Origin: Actinomyces lilanjuaniae
GTDB taxonomy: Bacteria > Actinomycetota > Actinomycetes > Actinomycetales > Actinomycetaceae
Reading direction: 5' to 3'
DNA: 64,000 nucleotides
Assembly: GCF_003606385.1 (NCBI RefSeq)
Contig: NZ_CP032514.1
Span: 1,550,001 to 1,614,000, forward strand
Part shown: piece after piece, positions 9,630 to 20,169 of the stretch
How positions within the stretch are numbered: the stretch's first letter is position 1
How the letters are laid out: each line of letters starts with the position of its first letter
Program-made: the position numbers and the translations under genes
The notes under the pieces: model-generated
The model's input: the letters and a program-made list of their open reading frames with translations, nothing else
Told to the model about the DNA's origin: nothing
The model's database searches: none

Positions 9630-9868
9630 GCCGTTTCCGGTCGAAGTCTGAAGGCTGGCGCCCCGCCTGCCAGTGATGACACCTCGGAGCGTATCCCGCC
9701 TGGGGTCGGTTGGGTCAACACAACCCGCCTACATTCTTACCTCTACAGGGGCGCGATCGCGAATGTTGCCGCCGTGTTCACGGACCTCCCCAGGCTCCCC
9801 GGTAGGCGGGCGGCCCGGTACGTGGGACCTCCCGCAGCTTTGTCGCTTACCACGATAGGGTCCTTCCC

Positions 9869-11464
9869 ATGGCAGCGCACAGCGGACCCTCCCTTGGCAC
9901 CACGCTTGAACCCCTCACGGACACCGACCTGGGGATCGACCTGGGCACTACCCGCACGGTTGTCGTGCGGGCCGACCGCGGTAACTACCCTGTCCTGGGC
10001 TTCGCCGACGAGCACGGCGACGACCACGACTTTCTCCCGTCACTGACAGCGCTGCATGAGGGACGTCTCATCCACGGCTTCGACGCTCGCGACGCCGCCC
10101 GTCATGGCGCCCCGCTGCTGCGCAGCCTCAAGAGGCTGCTCGCCTCCCCCACCATCACCGCATCCACCCCTGTCACCCTGGGTGACCGGCACCTGACCGT
10201 CCTGGAGGTCCTGACCGACTTCCTCCGTCACCTGAGAACGCGGCTGGAGTCGCTGGACATTGACGTGTCGCGGTCCCGCGTGGTCGTCGCCGTACCGGCC
10301 CACGCCTACGGTGGCCAGCGCCTGCTGACGCTGGAGGCCTTCCGGGCCGCAGGCTTCCGCGTCGCTGCCATGCTGAACGAGCCCAGTGCAGCCGGCTTCG
10401 AGTACACCCACCGCAAGGCCACGACAGTCTCCTCCAGGCGGACTCGTGTCCTGGTCTACGACCTGGGCGGCGGGACCTTTGACACGTCTCTGGTCGACGT
10501 GGTCGGCACCTCGCACGAGGTCCTGGCCTCCCATGGTCTGGGTGACCTCGGCGGTGACGACGTGGACCTGGTGACGGCATCCATGGTGCTGGAACGAGCC
10601 GGGGTCGCTGAGGAGGACCTCTCCCCCGCCGAGCTCGACGAGCTGCTGGAGCAGTGCCGCGACGCGAAGGAGCGCCTGACTCCCCAGAGCCGTCGGCTGG
10701 TGGCGGTGCTGCGCGGGCAGGACGTCGTCATCCCGGTGCCAGAGCTCTACCGGGCGTGCACCCCGCTGGTGGAGCGCTCCCTGGCCATGATGTCTCCCCT
10801 GGTGGGGCGGCTTGATGACGGCACCCCCGACCTGACTGACATTGCCGGCGTCTACCTGGTGGGTGGGGCGTCAGGTCTTCCCCTGGTGCCTCGGCTCTTG
10901 CGGGAGCGCTTCGGCCGACGTGTGCACCGCTCCCCCTACCCGGGCGCCTCAACGGCAATCGGCCTGGCTATCGCCGCGGACCGCACCAGCGACTACGACC
11001 TCACCGACCGGCTCTCACGGGGCTTCGGGGTGTTCCGGGAGGCCGACGGCGGCAGCCGTCTTGTCTTCGACTCGATACTCAGCCCCGACTCCGTGCAGGC
11101 CTCTCCGGGCGGACGCGAGGGCACGGTCATCACCCGGGAGTACGAGGCGGCCCACAACATCGGCTGGTTCCGCTTCGTGGAGTGCGCCGGGGTCGACGAC
11201 TCCGGTGAGCCGCGTGGCGAGATCGCTCCCTACCAAGACATCGTCTTTCCCTTTGAGCAGGGGCTCCGGGAGGAGGAGGACTTGCGTCGCCTCCCGGTGG
11301 AGCGCCGGGACCACGGTCCTCGGGTCCAAGAGCACTACCGCATTGATGAGAACGGCCTGGTGCGCGTCACGATCACCGACCTGACTGACGGCTACAGCCG
11401 CCACTATGTGCTGGGGCACCGCACGGACGACGTTGACACGCTTCCACGCGAGCAAACCACCTGA
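9869..11464 (+). CDS. Hsp70 (DnaK)-like ATPase without a standard substrate domain
   Basis: Protein of 531 residues whose first 370 or so form an actin-like Hsp70 nucleotide domain. The phosphate-1 motif is GIDLGTTRTVV, phosphate-2 is YDLGGGTFDTSLV, and the adenosine motif is VYLVGGASGLP. The C-terminal 160 residues look like a short beta-rich domain (about 400-520) with no helical lid and no EEVD-type tail. So it is an Hsp70-related protein, not the housekeeping DnaK, and no grpE or dnaJ is beside it. It may act as a specialised chaperone. An unusual N-terminal 20-residue stretch precedes the fold. Confidence 0.75.
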   Translation: MAAHSGPSLGTTLEPLTDTDLGIDLGTTRTVVVRADRGNYPVLGFADEHGDDHDFLPSLTALHEGRLIHGFDARDAARHGAPLLRSLKRLLASPTITASTPVTLGDRHLTVLEVLTDFLRHLRTRLESLDIDVSRSRVVVAVPAHAYGGQRLLTLEAFRAAGFRVAAMLNEPSAAGFEYTHRKATTVSSRRTRVLVYDLGGGTFDTSLVDVVGTSHEVLASHGLGDLGGDDVDLVTASMVLERAGVAEEDLSPAELDELLEQCRDAKERLTPQSRRLVAVLRGQDVVIPVPELYRACTPLVERSLAMMSPLVGRLDDGTPDLTDIAGVYLVGGASGLPLVPRLLRERFGRRVHRSPYPGASTAIGLAIAADRTSDYDLTDRLSRGFGVFREADGGSRLVFDSILSPDSVQASPGGREGTVITREYEAAHNIGWFRFVECAGVDDSGEPRGEIAPYQDIVFPFEQGLREEEDLRRLPVERRDHGPRVQEHYRIDENGLVRVTITDLTDGYSRHYVLGHRTDDVDTLPREQTT

Positions 11465-11499
11465 GCAACGGCGGCCGGGCACCCGGCCGGATGCTTGTC

Positions 11500-12447
11500 T
11501 CAGGCCTGGGCCGCGTCTGAGACCTGGGTCAGAAGGCGAGCCTCCTCCTCGTCCAGCTGCAGGCTGAGCGCGGGGAGGATGGCTCGCAACTGGTCCAGGT
11601 TCCTGGCCGAGGGCAAGGGAGCAGTGACTCCAGGGCGGTCACGCAGCCAGGCCAGGGCCACGGCGGCAGGCTCCACCTTGTGCCTGTCGCCGATGTCAGT
11701 CAGTACGTCGACAACGGCAAAGCAGTCCTCGCGCAGGTAGCCTGACACCATTGCTGCGCGGTCTCCGTGTGTCACCTGGCCGCGTCGGTACTTGCCGGTA
11801 AGGAATCCCGCTGCCAGAGGGAAGTAAGGAAGCAGGGCCATGCCGTGGGACGCCGCCACCTCTCCCCTGCCGCCGACGCCCTCCACCTCGCTGCGGTGCA
11901 GCAGGTTGTAGTGGGGCTGGAGCGCGACCGGAGCGGCGCAGCCCAGTCTCGACGCAGTGCGCACCCACTGCTCGATACGTTGCGGCGTATAGTTGGACAG
12001 CCCGACGTGGCGCACCATGCCCGAGCTCCGAAGCTCCTCAAAGACGCTGACCGTCTCTTCGAGGGGGGTGTCGGGGTCGTCAAAGTGGGCGTAGTACAGG
12101 TCCACGAAGTCGGTTCCCAGCCTCTCCAGGGACTCTTCCAACGCCTGACGGACATTGGCAGGAGCCAGCCCCTCACGCCCCGGCTTGGTGGAGACCTTGG
12201 TGGCGATGACGACGTCGTCACGGCACCCGCGGGACTCCAGCCAGGAGCCGATGACGGACTCCGACTCCCCGCCGACATGACCAGGCGCCCAGTAGGAGTA
12301 GCCGTCGGCGGTGTCGATGAGACGACCTCCAGCAGCGACAAAGGCGTCAAGGACAGCGTGCGACGTGGCCTCGTCCGCAGTCCAGCCGAAGACGTTGCCC
12401 CCCAGTCCTAGAGGGCCTACGTCCAAGTCAGCGATCATGTGACTCAT
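11500..12447 (-). CDS. Aldo/keto reductase
   Basis: NADPH-dependent oxidoreductase with a TIM-barrel fold, 315 residues. Visible signs are the N-terminal GLGGNVFG strand, the catalytic aspartate/tyrosine pair in DTADGYSYW, lysine in VIATKVST, histidine in YYAHFDDP, and the cofactor motif near the end (ALAWLRDRPGVTAPLPSARN). It resembles the YajO/Tas-like group. ATG 12447 follows GGGAGG closely. It is convergent with the Hsp70-like gene, with 35 bp between stops. The substrate cannot be told from sequence. Confidence 0.8.
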   Translation of the reverse strand: MSHMIADLDVGPLGLGGNVFGWTADEATSHAVLDAFVAAGGRLIDTADGYSYWAPGHVGGESESVIGSWLESRGCRDDVVIATKVSTKPGREGLAPANVRQALEESLERLGTDFVDLYYAHFDDPDTPLEETVSVFEELRSSGMVRHVGLSNYTPQRIEQWVRTASRLGCAAPVALQPHYNLLHRSEVEGVGGRGEVAASHGMALLPYFPLAAGFLTGKYRRGQVTHGDRAAMVSGYLREDCFAVVDVLTDIGDRHKVEPAAVALAWLRDRPGVTAPLPSARNLDQLRAILPALSLQLDEEEARLLTQVSDAAQA

Positions 12448-12523
12448 GCGTCCTCCCGGTCGATAGGTGGGACCCACTCGGCGGTCCCGACAATATCAGG
12501 AGACAGGTAGGTGCGCGCAGCGC

Positions 12524-13099
<576 letters not shown>

Positions 13100-13462
13100 T
13101 TGCCTGCTCCTGTCGGGTTCGAGATGACTGCGCGGACTACGCTCTTGGTGGGCTGCTGTGATGGGGGCGGCTGGTTCCTGGTAGCCACAGGGACACGATA
13201 GATCCCGCCGGGTCGATGCTCAATGACGGCCACGCCCTGTCGGGAGACAGCTGGGATGTCAATCTTGGGATGAGGTTGAGGAAAAAGGCGGGAACTCTGG
13301 TCCCAGGCGCGGGCGGTTCCACGAACCAACAGTTTCAGAGCCCCAGAGTGGGACATACCACACAAGGGCGGCACACCTGTCACACCAGCCCCACGGAGTA
13401 GTGCAGGTGGCGGGTCATCCAGCGGCGGTCCCGCACGGCCCTGGCACGCGGGTAGGCCAGCC
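13100..13462. other. Non-coding gap where a bifunctional nuclease gene is expected
   Basis: In many actinobacteria a bifunctional nuclease (DUF151) gene of about 480 bp lies between the two merR genes. These 363 bp are too short for it, and no frame shows its conserved motifs. The only overlapping long frame is a shadow of the upstream merR gene. I see no hairpin of note. Confidence 0.55.
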
Positions 13463-14236
13463 TCAGGACAGCGTGTCGACAGCACGGTGCAGGAGCACAT
13501 CGTGCAGCTCCCCCACGAGGTCAGCCAGGGTTCGGGCCGACTCCTCCCCGGCGTCGCGGGACCGGGACCGCCGGGGAGTGACAGCCTGGTCGATGGCGTC
13601 GGCCTCACGCTCAGCAGCGCTACGCACCGACCGCAGGTTACGCAGCGGGATGCCAAGTCGGGTGATCTCCAGGGCCAGTCGCACGGTCCGCAGGCTGCCT
13701 GAGGAATAGAGGCCACGTGCGTCAGGGCTGATCAGGCCGACGGCGACAAGCTCGTCAACCTGGGACTCCCGGGCACCTGACAGCGCCAGGAGAGACTCAA
13801 GATCCATGGGGCCGGAGTCGACGAGCCTGCCGTCACGCGCCACGACCCGCGCCACCGGGGAGACCGGGGCGGTGGCGGCGCCAGCGTCCAGCTCGGCCAG
13901 ACGCTGCCTGATGACGCTCAAGGGCAGGTACTCGTCACGCTGGGCACGCAGCGAGTACCTGAGCCGCTCGATGTCCGCCTGGGAATAGCGGCGGTACCCG
14001 TTGCCGACGCGGTACGGGGAGATCAGCCCCGCACCCTCCAGGTACCGGAGCTTGGAGATGGACAACGCGGGGAACTCCGGCCTCAGGGCATCAACGACCT
14101 GGCCGATCTTCATCTCCGGCCTCCGGGACATCCCGTGCGGCCACGTCCCGGAGGTCTCAGGTACGGGAGGCTCCAAGGAGGAGGCAGAGTCCTCCCCGTC
14201 CCTCCTGCCACTGGCCCTCGCAGAGGACACGGTCAC
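13463..14236 (-). CDS. ftsR: MerR-family regulator FtsR-like (Rv1828 type)
   Basis: Regulator of 257 residues. The MerR domain starts at about 42 (KIGQVVDALRPEFPALSISK, then RYLEGAGLISPYR), and a long C-terminal region typical of Rv1828/FtsR follows with a second small winged-helix-like part. Corynebacterial FtsR activates ftsZ expression, so a role in division control is plausible. GTG 14236 overlaps the garA stop (GTGA), suggesting translational coupling. An internal ATG at 14113 has a better ribosome site (GGAGG six bases before) and would remove a 41-residue disordered start, so the true start is open. Confidence 0.78.
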   Translation of the reverse strand: MTVSSARASGRRDGEDSASSLEPPVPETSGTWPHGMSRRPEMKIGQVVDALRPEFPALSISKLRYLEGAGLISPYRVGNGYRRYSQADIERLRYSLRAQRDEYLPLSVIRQRLAELDAGAATAPVSPVARVVARDGRLVDSGPMDLESLLALSGARESQVDELVAVGLISPDARGLYSSGSLRTVRLALEITRLGIPLRNLRSVRSAAEREADAIDQAVTPRRSRSRDAGEESARTLADLVGELHDVLLHRAVDTLS

Positions 14237-14685
14237 TGCGCAGCTGCAGCCTGCTGGGGACCGGGGTGATACGTCATACGGTACTTGCCGATCTGCACCT
14301 CGTCCCCCGCCTGGAGGACTACCTGCTCCACGCGGGTACGGTTCACGTAGGTGCCGTTGAGGGAGCCCGAGTCCCGGACGCCGTAGCCGCCCTCTGGCAG
14401 GGAGGAGAACACCGCGTGCTTGCGGGAGACGGTGACGTCGTCCAGGAAGATATCGGCACGGGGGTGACGTCCCACGGTTGTCTCCGCGGCATCCAGCAGG
14501 AAGCGGGCACCCGTCGTCGGTCCGTGGTGCACAAGCAGCAGCGCAGTCCCCGGGGGCAGGGCGGCAATTGCGGCAGCATCCTGCTGGTTCAGCCCGGTCA
14601 GCGGGGAGGGTGACGCGGGACTGGCGTCAACAGCCCCAAAGGCCTGGGTGGAGGAGGGATCCTGCTCGATCGGCGTGCTCGACAT
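14233..14685 (-). CDS. garA: FHA-domain protein GarA/OdhI-like
   Basis: Phosphothreonine-binding regulator of 150 residues. The FHA domain spans about 60-140 with the expected signatures VGRHPRADIFLDD, VSRKHAVF and SLNGTYVN. The N-terminal tail carries SSTQAF, in the place where GarA and OdhI are phosphorylated by Ser/Thr kinases. In relatives it inhibits 2-oxoglutarate dehydrogenase when unphosphorylated. ATG 14685 follows AGAGGGG. It heads the garA-ftsR pair, transcribed leftward. Whether this presumably fermentative organism keeps the same target is not known. Confidence 0.82.
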   Translation of the reverse strand: MSSTPIEQDPSSTQAFGAVDASPASPSPLTGLNQQDAAAIAALPPGTALLLVHHGPTTGARFLLDAAETTVGRHPRADIFLDDVTVSRKHAVFSSLPEGGYGVRDSGSLNGTYVNRTRVEQVVLQAGDEVQIGKYRMTYHPGPQQAAAAQ

Positions 14686-14950
14686 ACCTGCCCCTCTTGG
14701 TCGTTGCGGCGCCCGGTGCGCCGCCTCAGGAACCACCATACCGTTATCGGCAGGCACGTCGAGGCCGACAATCCCGGGGTGCTGGCAGGAACCTGGCGAC
14801 ACGAGTGTGGTCCCGGTCCCGCGTCTCCTGCTGCAGCCCCCGTGGTACCGCCCGACAGGTCCTCGGCGGCCCCAAGAGCTCCCGGGCAACAACTGCGCTG
14901 CCCACCGTGGCCGTCCCAGGCCGGGCTAGCCGTCGGTCACCAGGAACTCA

Positions 14951-16422
14951 TCAGGTCCACTTCTCCTCCTGGCGGCCCTCAGTAGCCCACAGGGTGTGGT
15001 ACACGCCTGCGGGATCATCCACCCGATGGTAGGTGTGGGAGCCGAAGAAGTCCCGCTGGGCCTGGATGAGCGCGGCAGGAAGCCGAGGCGCACGCAACTG
15101 GTCGACATAGGCCAGTGACGCGGCAAAAGCCGGCGCAGCCGTGCCGGACAGGGCCGCGGTGGCCACGACCTGTCGCCACGCGGGCAGGACGGAGGCCAGC
15201 GCCCGGGAGAAGACCGGTGCGGTCAGGAGGCTAGCCATCTGGGGGTCCTCCTGGTAGGCCCGGGCGATATCGTCCAGGAAGCGTGCCCGGATGATGCAGC
15301 CTGCCCTCCAGATCCTGGCCATGTCACTGAGCACGATGTCCCAGCCGAACCGCTGCGAGGCGGTAGCGATCTCGTCAAAGCCCTGGGCGTAGGCAGCGAT
15401 CTTGGAGCCGTAGAGAGCCTGCCTGACAGAGTCGATGAAAGCCTGCCGCTCAGCGCCCTGCAGCGGCGCAGACGTAGTCCCGGGGCCGAGTCCTACCGCT
15501 CGCACCGCGGCACGCGCCTGGTTCGAGGCAGAGGCGGCACGGGCAAAGGTCGCCTCAGCGATAGCCGGGACAGCCACGCCCAGCTCCAGGGCGGTCTGCG
15601 TGGTCCACACCCCAGTGCCCTTCTGCCCGGCAGCATCCACGACGACGTCGACAAAGGGCTGCCCGGTGGCGGGATCCACGTGGGATAGCACCTCGCTGGT
15701 GACGTCGATGAGGTAGGAGTCGAGCTCGGAGTCCTTCCAGCCGCGGAAGACCTCGGCGATCTCTGGCACGGTCAGGCCTCCCACGTGGCGCAGCAGGTCA
15801 TAGGCCTCGGCAATGAGCTGCATGTCGGCGTACTCAATGCCGTTGTGGACCATCTTGACAAAGTGCCCCGCACCGTCCGGACCCACGTGCGTGCAGCAGG
15901 GGCGCCACCGGCGTCGGCGGCGATCGACTCCAGCATCGGTCCCAGCCGCCGGTAGGACTCCTTGGTGCCTCCCGGCATGATGGAGGGACCGAGCAGCGCC
16001 CCCTCCTGGCCGCCGGAGACACCCATGCCCACGAAGTGCAGCCCTCGGGAGCGCAAGGCCTCCTCACGCCGCCGGGTGTCGGTGTAGAGGGTGTTGCCTG
16101 CGTCGACGATGATGTCACCGGGGTCCATGAGGTCGGCGAGCTCAGAGACGACCTCCTCGGTGGCCGTCCCCGCCTGGACCATGATAATTGCCACGCGCGG
16201 GACGCGCAGAGAGGCGACGAAGTCGCGGAGCCTGCTTGCGGGGACGAAGCCCCCCTCGGAGCCGTGAGCGTCCATGAGGCGCTCGGTACGCGCCACAGTG
16301 CGGTTGAACAGGGCTACGGCGTGGCCGTGACGGGCTAGGTTGCGGGCCAGGTTCGCACCCATCACCCCCAGTCCGAAGACGCCGATGTCGGCTGAGGCCG
16401 GTGCAGGAGTGAAGTCAGTCAT
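14951..16422 (-). CDS. gnd: 6-phosphogluconate dehydrogenase, one frameshift
   Basis: NADP-linked enzyme producing ribulose-5-phosphate and CO2 in the oxidative pentose-phosphate pathway. The N terminus has the Rossmann motif GVFGLGVMGANLARNLA, followed by VSGGQEGALLGPSIMPGG and the active-site helix KMVHNGIEYADMQ. The frame changes at a GGGG run (15899-15902); adding one base joins the halves into 490 residues, normal length. ATG 16422 lies nine bases after GAGGAG. It is divergent from zwf-opcA-pgl, so all oxidative-branch genes sit together. Confidence 0.88.
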
Positions 16423-16597
16423 GCGGTGCGTCTCCTCGCTCTCCCCATACGGGTCGTCTCTCAAGATGATACGGAAAAGTATGGTCCGGCCGCAGTCCGG
16501 GCGCCTGGTGCTGCAGGGCCAGTCTCCACAGGCACGGGACAGCTCCGGCGGCTACCGTCGCCAGACGATATAGTAGTGGCGGTCATCGTCGGGGGTG

Positions 16598-16624
16598 CCC
16601 GGGAGATCATCCCCGGGAGATCAT
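16598..16624. repeat. Tandem 13-bp repeat in gnd/zwf intergenic region
   Basis: CCCGGGAGATCAT occurs twice with a one-base spacer, in the divergent promoter region about 90 bp before the chosen zwf start. It could be a paired activator site or a chance duplication. Confidence 0.4.
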
Positions 16625-16709
16625 CGCGGCGGTGTCCCGGTATCGCCTCCTCGTCGGCCCGGGTCGGCGGGAACCTGCGATGTCATCCCCCGATCTCAGG
16701 AAGGCTCGC

Positions 16710-18299
16710 GTGCCCGTTTCTGACTCCTCCGGCTCCTCGCCGCTGATGTCGCGTCTCTCACCGTCGGCGCCCAACCCGCTGCTCGAGGCCCGCGACCTGC
16801 GTCTGCCTCGCATCGCTGACCCCTGTGTCCTCGTGATGTTCGGCATCACTGGTGACCTGGCGCGTCACAAGCTTCTCCCCGCCGTCTACGACCTGGCGAA
16901 CCGGGGCCTGCTGTCCCCCCGGTTCTGCTTGGTGGGAGTGGGCCGCCGTCCCTGGGGCGACGAGAGCATGCGTCGCTACGTGAAGCAGGCCGCCCGCTCC
17001 GGGGCCAGGACGCCGTGGCGGCCGGCGATTTGGGAGCAGCTTGCCGCCGGGATGCGCTTTGTGGAGTTCTCCTCCTTCGAGGACGACGTCGCCTACCAGA
17101 GCCTCACCGACGTCGTCACCAGCCTGGACGCCTCCCGGGGCACTGGGGGCAACCGGGCCTTCTACCTGTCGATCCCCCCGGGCTGGTTCCCTGCTGTCAC
17201 TGAGCGTATCGCTCGCTCCGGGCTGGTGGACGAGGCTGTCGGCTCCTGGCGCCGCGTGGTCGTTGAAAAGCCTTTCGGGCACGACCGGGCCTCGGCCAGG
17301 AAGCTGGACGAACTCGTAGGCAGGATCGTGCGGCCCGACGACGTCTTCCGTGTGGACCACTACCTGGGCAAGGAGACTGTCCAGAACATCCTGGCGCTGA
17401 GGTTCGCCAACACGATGCTCGAGCCGCTGTGGAACCAGCGCTATGTAGACCACGTCCAGGTCACTATGGCTGAGGATATTGGCATCGGGACCCGGGCCGG
17501 CTACTACGACATGATCGGTTCGGCACGTGACGTCATCCAGAACCACCTGCTTCAGCTCCTCGCCCTGACCGCCATGGAGGAGCCGACCTCCATGGAGGCC
17601 CACGCCGTCAGGACGGAGAAGGAGAAGGTCCTGGACGCGGTCCGCCTGGAGCGCGACGGCGTGCTGGACCTGGGACTGAGCACGGCCAGGGGTCGGTACG
17701 GGGTCGGGTTCCAGGGAGGCCAGCGGGTCCGCAGCTACCTGGAGGAGGATGGCGTCGCCCCTGGCTCACGTACGGAGACCTATGCCGCGGTGCGTCTGGA
17801 GATCGCCAACCGGCGGTGGGCAGGAGTCCCCTTTTACCTGCGTGCAGGCAAGCGACTGGCCCGTCGCGTGACCGAGGTAGCCGTCGTCTTCAAGCAGCCG
17901 CCGTTCCTGCCCTTTGGCCAGGCGGCTACCGCTGGCCTGGGGGCCAACACGATCGTGCTGCGTATCCAGCCTGACGAGGGGATCACCCTGCGGCTGGCCT
18001 CTAAGGTTCCCGGAACGCAGATGGAGCTGCGCGACGTCACCATGGACTTTGGCTACGGCGCCTCCTTCAACGAGGAGTCTCCGGAGGCCTATGAGCGCCT
18101 CATCCTGGACGCGCTCCTGGGTGACGCCCCGCTCTTCCCCCACCAGCGCGAGGTGGATCTCTCCTGGAGGATCCTGGACCCTGTCATCGAGCACTGGGCG
18201 TCCTCGGGCGTTCCCGAGGAGTACCGGCCCGGGTCCTGGGGCCCCTCCAGCGCCCACGACCTGCTGGCCCGTGACGGCCGTACCTGGAGGCGTTCATGA
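16710..18299 (+). CDS. zwf: Glucose-6-phosphate 1-dehydrogenase
   Basis: First enzyme of the oxidative pentose-phosphate pathway, 529 residues from the start chosen. The nucleotide-binding motif is GITGDLARHKLLPAVYD, the substrate motif is RVDHYLGKE with the catalytic histidine, and EKPFGHD supplies the substrate-binding lysine. GTG 16710 is preferred because AGGAAGG (16698-16704) is five bases before it; ATG 16680 and GTG 16632 are in-frame alternatives with poorer sites. Its stop overlaps the opcA start (ATGA). OpcA is known as the assembly partner of actinobacterial and cyanobacterial Zwf. Confidence 0.92.
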   Translation: MPVSDSSGSSPLMSRLSPSAPNPLLEARDLRLPRIADPCVLVMFGITGDLARHKLLPAVYDLANRGLLSPRFCLVGVGRRPWGDESMRRYVKQAARSGARTPWRPAIWEQLAAGMRFVEFSSFEDDVAYQSLTDVVTSLDASRGTGGNRAFYLSIPPGWFPAVTERIARSGLVDEAVGSWRRVVVEKPFGHDRASARKLDELVGRIVRPDDVFRVDHYLGKETVQNILALRFANTMLEPLWNQRYVDHVQVTMAEDIGIGTRAGYYDMIGSARDVIQNHLLQLLALTAMEEPTSMEAHAVRTEKEKVLDAVRLERDGVLDLGLSTARGRYGVGFQGGQRVRSYLEEDGVAPGSRTETYAAVRLEIANRRWAGVPFYLRAGKRLARRVTEVAVVFKQPPFLPFGQAATAGLGANTIVLRIQPDEGITLRLASKVPGTQMELRDVTMDFGYGASFNEESPEAYERLILDALLGDAPLFPHQREVDLSWRILDPVIEHWASSGVPEEYRPGSWGPSSAHDLLARDGRTWRRS

Positions 18300-19284
18300 T
18301 CACGACACTTACTGCCACGACAACCTCCGAGGTCGTCGCCCAGGTCATGAAGCAGGAGGGGTCCTCCGGGTCCTCACGAGTCCTCACCCTGGTGATCTCC
18401 ACCAGTCCCGAGGGCTGGAGGAAGCCCTGTGCGCTGCCCACGGCGCCAGCCTCGACCACCCCTGCCGGATTATCGCCGTGGTCGTCCCGCCCGCCGGTAC
18501 TTCCCCCACGCGGAGTCCCGCACAGACATAGGCACGGAGGCAGGGGGCCACGGGCACGCCTCCGCCGAGGGGCACCTGGACGCCCAGGTCCGGGTGGGCC
18601 ACGACGCCGGCGCGGGCGAGACAATCGTGCTCTTCCCTGGGGCGAGGCCGCCGAGCACACCGACACCCTGGTGGTGCCCTTTCTTCTGCCGGACACACCC
18701 GTCGTGGTGTGGTGGCCGTGGGAGGTGCCCACAGTCCCGGCCGAGGACCCCTGGGGCTTCTGGCCACGACCCGGATCACCAACACTCCTTCCCAGAAGGA
18801 CCCGGCTGCCGCACTGGCCGCCCTGGCCCCGGTGTCCGTGCGAGGTGACATCGACCTGGCCTGGACACGGATCACCCTGTGGCGGGCCATGGTGGCCTCC
18901 ACGCTCGACTCTACGGTGCGCTCAGGAGCCCTCCGTAGTATCCAGGTAGTGGGTGAGCCCAGGAACTCCTCGGTCCGTCTCATGGAGACCTGGCTACGTC
19001 TGCGCCTGGGAGTGGAGGCCACCAGGCGCGACGATCCGGGAACCAGGGGAATTGCCTCGATCACGGCTGGTACGCCGGACGGTGACATCGTCATTGCCCG
19101 CCACGATCACGACCGGGTGACGGTCACACGTCCTGGCTGGGCAGAGCCCCAGGTGGTAACCATGGAGCGCCGCGAGCCGGTGGCGACCCTCAATGAGGAG
19201 CTGCGGCGCCTGACCCCGGACCTTGTCTACCAGGAGGTCCTCACCGCCTTCGGCAAGGACGCCTCAGCCCCTGCAACGCCGTAG
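18296..19284 (+). CDS. opcA: Glucose-6-phosphate dehydrogenase assembly protein OpcA, four frameshifts
   Basis: Allosteric or assembly partner of Zwf. The conserved centre PFLLPDTPVVVWWPWEVP and the C-terminal half (AWTRITLWRAMVASTL onwards) are clear. Protein similarity moves through frames near 18413, 18490, 18638 and 18752; each change equals one missing base beside a C or G run. Correction gives 330 residues. The first codon overlaps the zwf stop, and pgl follows 48 bp later, so zwf, opcA and pgl form one operon. Given intact partners, sequencing error is more likely than a true pseudogene. Confidence 0.8.
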
Positions 19285-19332
19285 CCCGGCCTGCTACCTG
19301 CTCAACCGCCCCGCTCCGCTAGGAGGACAACA

Positions 19333-20160
19333 GTGGTCCAAGATGACAGCAAATCCGCCGCGACACAGGGGGATGCACGCAGCACCCTTGAGGCCGCGGC
19401 ACGCAGGCTGGCGCGGCCGACCCTCCAGGTCAGTGACTCCCTCTCCCAGGCTGCAGCGAGCGCCGCGGCCGATACCGTCCGCACCCTGGCGGAAGCGGTC
19501 GCTGCGCGAGGAACAGCTCACCTGGCGCTTACAGGAGGCTCAGGAGGCGTGGCCCTGGCTGACCACCTGGCCCAGGAGCTGGCCAGGGAGCCGACCCAGG
19601 TACGTGAGGCGGTGCACCTGTGGTTCGGTGACGAGCGCTTCGTGCCCGTCTCCGACCCCGAGCGCAACGACCTGCTGGCAGCACCGTTGGTCCGCGTCGG
19701 TGTGCCGGACAGCCACGTCCACCACCTGCCTGGTCCCGAGACCGTCAGCAGCCTGGACTCCGCCACGGACCTGCTGACGCAGGACCTGAGGGCGCACCAT
19801 CTGGACTATGAGCCCTTCGACCTCATCCACCTGGGGCTGGGTCCTGACGCCCACGTATGCTCCTTGTTTCCAGGTCACCCGGCCGCGCTGACCACCGGGC
19901 GTTCCGCAGTGGCGGTGCGTGAGTCCCCCAAGCCTCCGCCGCAGCGTTGCTCGCTGACCTTCGAGGTCCTGCACCGTGCACGTCACGTCATGGTGGTGGC
20001 CGGCGGGCAGGGTAAGGCGGAGGCAGTCACCCGAAGCCTGGGCGCCATAGACGTTGTCACTGCTCCCGCCTCTTGTGCCCGGGGGAAGCGGACAACCTGG
20101 TACCTCGACGTCCAGGCTGCTTCAGGACTCGGTGACATCCAGCCGACGACCAGAGCCTGA
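19333..20160 (+). CDS. pgl: 6-phosphogluconolactonase
   Basis: Hydrolyses 6-phosphogluconolactone, the step between Zwf and Gnd. The 275 residues carry ALTGGSGGVALADHL, the active-site region HLWFGDERFVP, and LGLGPDAHVCSLFPGHP with the catalytic histidine. GTG 19333 has a perfect AGGAGG (19321-19326) six bases before it. The gene is the third in the zwf-opcA-pgl operon and is intact. Confidence 0.9.
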   Translation: MVQDDSKSAATQGDARSTLEAAARRLARPTLQVSDSLSQAAASAAADTVRTLAEAVAARGTAHLALTGGSGGVALADHLAQELAREPTQVREAVHLWFGDERFVPVSDPERNDLLAAPLVRVGVPDSHVHHLPGPETVSSLDSATDLLTQDLRAHHLDYEPFDLIHLGLGPDAHVCSLFPGHPAALTTGRSAVAVRESPKPPPQRCSLTFEVLHRARHVMVVAGGQGKAEAVTRSLGAIDVVTAPASCARGKRTTWYLDVQAASGLGDIQPTTRA

Positions 20161-20169
20161 CGGTCACAG

